A stretch of 9,613 nucleotides of DNA from assembly GCA_035542815.1 (NCBI GenBank), contig DATKKS010000235.1, positions 1-9,613 of the forward strand, in the 5' to 3' direction. Origin of the DNA: JACRLI01 sp035542815. Lineage in GTDB: Bacteria; Eisenbacteria; RBG-16-71-46; JACRLI01. A program made the translations under genes and the position numbers. A model generated the notes under the pieces. The model was not told the origin of the DNA. It did not search any database and saw only the letters and a list, made by a program, of their open reading frames with translations. This document shows, piece by piece, positions 5,998-9,613 of this stretch; position 1 is the first letter of the stretch; each line of letters opens with the position of its first letter.

Positions 5998-6843
5998 TCA
6001 TCTTCCGCCGTGGCCCGCGCGGACCCACAGGAACAGGCTGTCGAGCGCCGCCACCTCCCCGTCCGTCAGACGGTCCTTGAAGGCCGGCATGCGCACTGCC
6101 TCGTGATGCAGGAACCAGTTGGCGATCGCCTGGTGCACGAAGCGGTCGGGCCAGCCGTTCCGCACCCACTGCCCGAACTCGGCCGGGCTGCGCACCAGCT
6201 CCACCGCGTCCAGCCCCCGCCACGCCGGGATGTAGCCCTTGACCGAGCCCGGGTCCGGCCGCGCGAACAGGCCCAGCGGGCCGTGGCACGAGAAGCACCC
6301 GGCGCGGCGGGCCACCTCGAGCCCGTGGCGCACCCCCGCGGGCGCGCTGTCCGCGCCCCACAGGCCCTGGGCCAGCGCGAAGTCCACCAGCCGGTCCACC
6401 TCCCGCGCGCTGAACCGCCGGGCGTAGGCCGGCATGCGCAGCGCCGGGTGCTCCGGCGGGCTCTCCGCCGCCGGCGGCAGGCCCGCGCGCGCCCGGCGCA
6501 GCGAGTCCTGGCGGGCCTCCTCGGCCTCGCGCCGCTCGATGCCCACCGTGCCCAGGAGGATCCAGTCGCGGACCTGCGGCGCGCCCTGCGGGGTATCCAT
6601 CATGAGCACCCCGCCGGTGAAGCTCGGCACGGGGTCCTTGGCGCCCAAGTTCGGCGCGCCCTTGCCGGCCTCGGCGCCGTGGCAGCCGAAGCAGCCTGAA
6701 CGCTCCGCCAGGCGCCGGCCCTCCTCGGCCGAGGGCAGCGCCGGGCGCAGGAACGCCACCCGCACCAGGGCCAGCGCCAGCAGCGCCGCCCCCAGCACCA
6801 GCGCCACCAGTCCCGCCGGCCCGCGGGAGCGCTCGAACAGCAT
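5998..6843 (-). CDS. Membrane-anchored dihaem cytochrome c
   Basis: 281-residue c-type cytochrome with two covalent haems, tethered to the outer face of the inner membrane and acting as an electron carrier. It has a short N-terminus with Arg/Lys-type charge, one hydrophobic helix (about 9-32) with no evident cleavage site, and then two cytochrome domains. Domain 1 has CFGCH (51-55) and a probable distal Met137 in LRMPAY. Domain 2 has CFSCH (183-187) and Met252 in VRMPAFKDRL. Between the first haem site and Met137 is an inserted charged helix and Pro-rich stretch (about 102-132). The start at 6843 is fixed by GGGAGG at 7-base spacing; the frame continues upstream but encodes low-complexity sequence before the helix. 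The 55-residue membrane protein follows on the same strand. Partner oxidase or reductase genes are not in the window, so the electron donor and acceptor are unknown. Confidence 0.93.
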   Translation of the reverse strand: MLFERSRGPAGLVALVLGAALLALALVRVAFLRPALPSAEEGRRLAERSGCFGCHGAEAGKGAPNLGAKDPVPSFTGGVLMMDTPQGAPQVRDWILLGTVGIERREAEEARQDSLRRARAGLPPAAESPPEHPALRMPAYARRFSAREVDRLVDFALAQGLWGADSAPAGVRHGLEVARRAGCFSCHGPLGLFARPDPGSVKGYIPAWRGLDAVELVRSPAEFGQWVRNGWPDRFVHQAIANWFLHHEAVRMPAFKDRLTDGEVAALDSLFLWVRAGHGGR

Positions 6844-6855
6844 GGAGGATCCTCC
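6844..6855 (-). promoter_or_regulatory. Palindrome overlapping the cytochrome ribosome binding site
   Basis: GGAGGATCCTCC is a perfect 12-base palindrome that ends directly at the ATG of the cytochrome gene. The Shine-Dalgarno GGGAGG (6851-6856) is one arm, so in the mRNA the other arm (CCUCC, next to the AUG) could pair with it and reduce translation initiation, or the site could be bound as DNA. The Shine-Dalgarno role is well supported; the regulatory pairing is inference. Confidence 0.5.
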
Positions 6856-6977
6856 CTTCTCCTGCCCGGCCCGCGCCGCGCGCATCCGCCCGGCTCCCGC
6901 CCTGGGAATCGGGGGCCGCTCGCCGGCGCCTGCATCCACTTCCGCCGCCGCCCTCACCCCTTGGATGCCGGCTCGGC

Positions 6978-7006
6978 TGGACAGTTCGCCGTGCCTACCC
7001 TAAGAT
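6978..7006 (+). promoter_or_regulatory. Sigma-70-type promoter for the glycan operon
   Basis: TGGACA (6978-6983) matches TTGACA at 5 of 6 positions. It is followed by a 17-base spacer and TAAGAT (7001-7006), which matches TATAAT at 4 of 6. This is the best promoter in the window. Transcription would begin near 7013, leaving a leader of about 65 bases before the ATG at 7078. It also argues against starting the glycosyltransferase at the in-frame TTG at 6961, which lies upstream of the promoter. The rest of the 6844-7077 gap shows no clear promoter for the leftward cytochrome gene. Confidence 0.6.
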
Positions 7007-7077
7007 GCTGGCCCGATCCGCGCCAGCCGGAAGTTCCGGCGACCGGGTGCGATACGCCAGGGAGACGCACGCCACCC

Positions 7078-8184
7078 ATGACCCCACCCGCTGCCGAGCC
7101 CTCCGCCCCCGCGGCGGTCCGGCGCCGGCCGGCGCTGGGGATCGTGGGCCCCTACCCTCCCCCCTACGGCGGGGTCTCGGTCGGAATCCAGCGCCTGGCC
7201 CGCTACCTCGAGGCCCGCGGCGTGGACCTCCTGGTCTACAACGAGGCCGGCCCGAGCTTCCCGGAGCGCCGGGTGGTGGGGGCGGGCGGGCCGCGGCGGC
7301 TGCTGTGGCGGCTGTTCACCGCCGGGCCGCGCCGGATCCTGCACTACCAGAGCCCCGACTGGCGCATGCGCTGCCTGGTGGCCCTGTGGGGCCTGCTCAC
7401 CGGGCGCCGCTCGGTCATCTCCATCCAGGGCGAGAGCCTGGCCCCCACGGTGCGGGCCGCCGGGCCGCGCCGGGCGCTGGTCCGCTTCTTCCTGCGCCGC
7501 ACCTCGGCGGTCATCACCGCCAACCCGGAGATCGAGGCCCAGGTGCGCGCCCTGGTTGGCCCGCGCGCGCGGGTGCGGACCATCCCGGCGTTCCTGCCGC
7601 CGCCCCTGGACGCGCCGGACCCGCCGCTGCCCGCGGACCTGGAGCGCTTCCTGGGCCAGCGCTCGCCCCGGCTGCTGTGGGTCGGTTGGGCGCTGCTGCG
7701 GGAAGGCCGGGACCTCTACGGCCTGGATCTGACGCTGGACCTGGTCGAGCGGCTGCGGGGCCGTTTTCCCGGGCTGGGCTGCGTGCTATGTTTCAGCGGC
7801 ATCCGGGACGCGCAGCACTGGGAGCGGCTCCTGGAAGGCGCCGAGCGGCGCGGCCTGCGCGACGCGCTGTTCACCGTGGGCGGGCTGCCCGAGATCCACC
7901 CGCTGTTCCGGCGGGTGGACGCGTGCCTGCGGCCCACCCTGAGCGACGGCGACTCGGTGGCGGTGCGCGAGGCCCTGGCGCTGGGGACCCCGGTGGTGGC
8001 GAGCGACGCCGCGCCGCGCCCCCCGGCGTGCTTCACCTTCCGCTCCGGCGACGCGGCGGACTTCGCCCGGGCGACCGCGCAGGCGCTGGAGGATCTCCCC
8101 GCGGCGCGGGCGCGGACCAAGGAGGCTACGATGGAGGACAACGGCGCCAAGATCCTGGCCCTGTACCGGGAGCTGGGGCTGTGA
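7078..8184 (+). CDS. GT4-type glycosyltransferase
   Basis: 368-residue cytoplasmic or membrane-associated GT-B glycosyltransferase, predicted to move a sugar from a nucleotide donor onto a growing glycan. The N-terminal half opens GIVGPYPPPYGGVSVGIQRL (21-40), the glycine-rich acceptor-side loop of GT4 enzymes. The C-terminal half has the hinge strand RLLWVGWAL (198-206), the loop SDGDSVAVREALALGTPVVASD (starts at 289) and a short C-terminal helix. In place of the usual E-x7-E pair it shows D290-x7-E298, a conservative change that should still allow donor phosphate/ribose contact. The ATG at 7078 is preferred because the sequence before it is not domain-like and the promoter ends at 7006. AGGGAG lies about 12-13 bases upstream, farther than ideal. 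The gene opens an operon and overlaps the LegB-type gene by four bases (GTGA), so the two are probably translationally coupled. Donor and acceptor sugars are unknown. Confidence 0.9.
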   Translation: MTPPAAEPSAPAAVRRRPALGIVGPYPPPYGGVSVGIQRLARYLEARGVDLLVYNEAGPSFPERRVVGAGGPRRLLWRLFTAGPRRILHYQSPDWRMRCLVALWGLLTGRRSVISIQGESLAPTVRAAGPRRALVRFFLRRTSAVITANPEIEAQVRALVGPRARVRTIPAFLPPPLDAPDPPLPADLERFLGQRSPRLLWVGWALLREGRDLYGLDLTLDLVERLRGRFPGLGCVLCFSGIRDAQHWERLLEGAERRGLRDALFTVGGLPEIHPLFRRVDACLRPTLSDGDSVAVREALALGTPVVASDAAPRPPACFTFRSGDAADFARATAQALEDLPAARARTKEATMEDNGAKILALYRELGL

Positions 8185-9179
8185 GCGGGTTCTGGAAGGG
8201 CCGCCGGGTGCTGGTGACCGGGGCGGGCGGGTTCATCGGCAGCCACCTGTGCGAGCGCCTGGCGGCCGAGGGCGCGCGGGTGACCGCGCTGGTGCACTAC
8301 AACAGCCGCAGCGACTGGGGCAACCTGGAGCTGTGCCCCGCCGCCGTGCGCCGCCGCCTCAAGGTGGTGGCCGGCGAGCTGACCGACCCGCGCAGCGTGC
8401 TCGAGGCCGCCGCGGGCCAGGACACCATCTTCCACCTGGGCGCGCTGATCGCGATCCCCTACTCCTACGCCGCCCCCTCGAGCTACGTCGCGGTCAACGT
8501 CCAGGGCACGGTGAACGTGCTGGAGGCGGCCCGCCGCAGCGGCGCGCGCCGGGTGGTGCACACCTCCACCTCCGAGACCTACGGCACCGCGCGCTACGTG
8601 CCCATGGACGAGGAGCACCCGCTGCAGGGCCAGTCGCCCTACTCCGCCAGCAAGATCGGCGCGGACAAGCTGGCCGAGAGCTACCACCGCTCCTTCGGCC
8701 TGCCGGTGGTGACGGTCCGGCCATTCAACACCTACGGCCCGCGCCAGAGCGCCCGCGCGGTGATCCCGACCATCCTGACCCAGCTCCTGGCGGGGCGCCC
8801 TGCACTGCGCCTGGGCTCGCTCACCCCGGTGCGCGACTTCACCTACGTGGACGACACCGTGGACGGCTTCCTGCGCGCGGCGCGCGCGCCGCGGGCGGTG
8901 GGCGAGGTGGTGAACCTGGGCTCGGGGCGCGGGGTGAGCGTCGGGGAGCTGGCCCGCCGCGCCGCCGGGGTGTGCGGGGTGCGCTGCCGGCTGGTCCGGG
9001 AGCGGCAGCGGGTGCGCCCCAAGGACAGCGAGGTGATGCGCCTGGTGTGCGACGCCCGCAAGGCCCGCCGGCTGCTGGGCTGGAAGCCGCAGGTGAACCT
9101 CGACCAGGGCCTGGAGCGGGTGCGGCGCTACCTGGCGGCCCACCTGGACCGCTACAAGCCCGAACGGTACAACGTCTGA
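8181..9179 (+). CDS. legB: LegB-type NAD-dependent nucleotide-sugar 4,6-dehydratase
   Basis: 332-residue extended short-chain dehydrogenase/reductase. Seen directly: the NAD-binding TGAGGFIGSHL (13-23, GxxGxxG), ALIAIPYSY (88-96), HTSTSETYG (127-135), catalytic Tyr154 and Lys158 in YSASK, RPFNTYGPRQSARAVIPTI (from 180) and the C-terminal KPERYNV. These phrases, with the YNSRSDWGNL segment near 40, match the LegB group, which converts a nucleotide-linked GlcNAc to its 4-keto-6-deoxy form, the first committed step towards legionaminic acid and related sugars. Glu132 of the active site is kept, while the Asp of RmlB-type enzymes is Ser131, as I recall for LegB. The GTG start at 8181 overlaps the glycosyltransferase stop, with GGGAG 8 bases before it. 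The next gene begins one base after the stop. Homologues also work in other deoxysugar pathways or as 4-epimerases, so the exact product is not certain. Confidence 0.9.
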   Translation: MSGFWKGRRVLVTGAGGFIGSHLCERLAAEGARVTALVHYNSRSDWGNLELCPAAVRRRLKVVAGELTDPRSVLEAAAGQDTIFHLGALIAIPYSYAAPSSYVAVNVQGTVNVLEAARRSGARRVVHTSTSETYGTARYVPMDEEHPLQGQSPYSASKIGADKLAESYHRSFGLPVVTVRPFNTYGPRQSARAVIPTILTQLLAGRPALRLGSLTPVRDFTYVDDTVDGFLRAARAPRAVGEVVNLGSGRGVSVGELARRAAGVCGVRCRLVRERQRVRPKDSEVMRLVCDARKARRLLGWKPQVNLDQGLERVRRYLAAHLDRYKPERYNV

Positions 9180-9180
9180 C

Positions 9181-9613
9181 ATGCGCGCCGTGATCCTCGC
9201 GGGAGGCAAGGGCTCCCGCCTCAAGCCCTACACCACGGTGTTCCCCAAGCCCCTGGTGCCGGTGGGCGACCAGCCGATCCTGGAACTGGTGCTGCGCCAG
9301 CTCCGCGCCGGCGGCTTCACCGACGTCACCCTGGCCCTGGGCCACCTAGGCCAGCTCATCCAGGCCTACTGCGGCGACGGCTCGCGCTGGGGCCTGAACC
9401 TCCGCTACTCCTTCGAGACCACCCCGCTGGGCACCGCCGGCCCCCTCGCGCTCGCCGACCCCCCCGAGGAGCACTTCCTGGCCATGAACGGGGATCTCCT
9501 CACCACGCTGGACTATGGCGCGCTGCTCCGCGCCCACGCGGCCAGCGGCAAGCTGGTGACGGTGACGGTGTTCGAGAAGCAGGTGCCGATCGACCTGGGG
9601 GTCCTCGAGCTGG
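9181..9613 (+). CDS. Sugar-1-phosphate nucleotidyltransferase, 3' end cut by window
   Basis: First 144 residues of a nucleotidyltransferase that joins a sugar 1-phosphate to a nucleotide (GDP-, UDP-, dTDP- or CDP-sugar formation). The signature LAGGKGSRLKPYTTVFPKPL (6-25) carries the glycine-rich nucleotide loop, an Arg and Lys23. PLGTAGPL (82-89) and the metal-binding MNGD (102-105) are also present. The start at 9181 follows the LegB stop by one base and lacks its own Shine-Dalgarno site, so it is probably translated by coupling. The pattern resembles the mannose-1-phosphate guanylyltransferase-like branch, but base specificity cannot be read. Next to a LegB-type gene it could supply the enzyme's substrate, as PtmE (GDP-sugar) does in the Campylobacter legionaminate pathway; unlike PtmE it shows no N-terminal CBS domains. 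The C-terminal part lies outside the window. Confidence 0.93.
   Translation, partial: MRAVILAGGKGSRLKPYTTVFPKPLVPVGDQPILELVLRQLRAGGFTDVTLALGHLGQLIQAYCGDGSRWGLNLRYSFETTPLGTAGPLALADPPEEHFLAMNGDLLTTLDYGALLRAHAASGKLVTVTVFEKQVPIDLGVLEL

Noticed and set aside
6844..6957. N-terminal extension of the cytochrome to the in-frame start at 6957
   Set aside because: The extra 38 residues are Ala/Gly/Arg/Pro-rich and precede the membrane helix, while the ATG at 6843 has an excellent Shine-Dalgarno site.
6997..7002. TAGGGT on the minus strand as a -10 for the cytochrome gene
   Set aside because: Weak match, no -35 at suitable spacing, and it would give a leader of about 145 bases.
7716..9224. 502-codon open frame on the minus strand opposite the glycan genes
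   Set aside because: Spans two plus-strand genes and their junction, and is His/Ala/Gly/Arg-rich without motifs; stop codons are simply rare at this GC content.
1..9613. CRISPR arrays, transposons, tRNA genes, toxin-antitoxin or defence genes
   Set aside because: I looked on both strands and found no regularly spaced repeats, no terminal inverted repeats with a transposase, no cloverleaf, and no recognisable defence or toxin motif.

Overview
The window is roughly 70% GC with strong G/C bias at third codon positions. It carries a lipoprotein with a lipobox and a membrane-anchored c-type cytochrome, which suggests a diderm, respiring bacterium. There is no rRNA or other phylogenetic marker. 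Candidates I would consider are high-GC, often uncultivated groups (Eisenbacteria-, Gemmatimonadota-, Myxococcota- or Rokubacteria-like), but I cannot assign one. It looks like chromosomal sequence: I saw no transposase, integrase, CRISPR array or tRNA.

Layout. (1) 2-934, +: the 3' part of a metallo-beta-lactamase-fold hydrolase, cut by the window edge. (2) 950-1696, -: a lipoprotein with two DUF4397-like repeats, converging on gene 1 with 15 bases between stop codons. (3) 1697-1854: a divergent promoter region. (4) 1855-3501, +: a large multi-spanning membrane protein resembling GT-C (PMT/ArnT-like) glycosyltransferases. (5) 3677-5746, +: a three-part signalling protein (GAF-like sensor, HD-GYP, HDOD), a predicted cyclic-di-GMP phosphodiesterase. 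(6) 5760-5927, -: a 55-residue two-helix membrane protein with a perfect Shine-Dalgarno sequence, converging on gene 5. (7) 5998-6843, -: a membrane-anchored dihaem cytochrome c, probably co-transcribed with gene 6. (8) 6844-7077: a second divergent region, with a good sigma-70-type promoter facing right. (9) 7078-9613, +: a tight operon of a GT4-type glycosyltransferase, a LegB-type nucleotide-sugar 4,6-dehydratase and a sugar-1-phosphate nucleotidyltransferase, running off the right edge.

How the genes relate. The rightmost three genes overlap or nearly abut (4-base overlap, then a 1-base gap) and look like the start of a surface-glycan locus: make an activated sugar, dehydrate it, transfer a sugar. 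The LegB resemblance raises the possibility of nonulosonic acid (legionaminic-type) or another deoxyamino sugar; the downstream genes that would decide this lie outside the window. The GT-C protein could also act in envelope glycosylation, but it is a separate unit. The cytochrome and the 55-residue protein form a small redox-linked unit. The HD-GYP/HDOD protein is likely a free-standing regulator.

I found no clear new defence or mobile system. The points most worth a second look are the HD-GYP-HDOD fusion with both metal-binding centres intact, the small membrane protein behind the cytochrome with a GCGA-tetraloop hairpin just before its ribosome binding site, and the LegB-containing operon that leaves the window.
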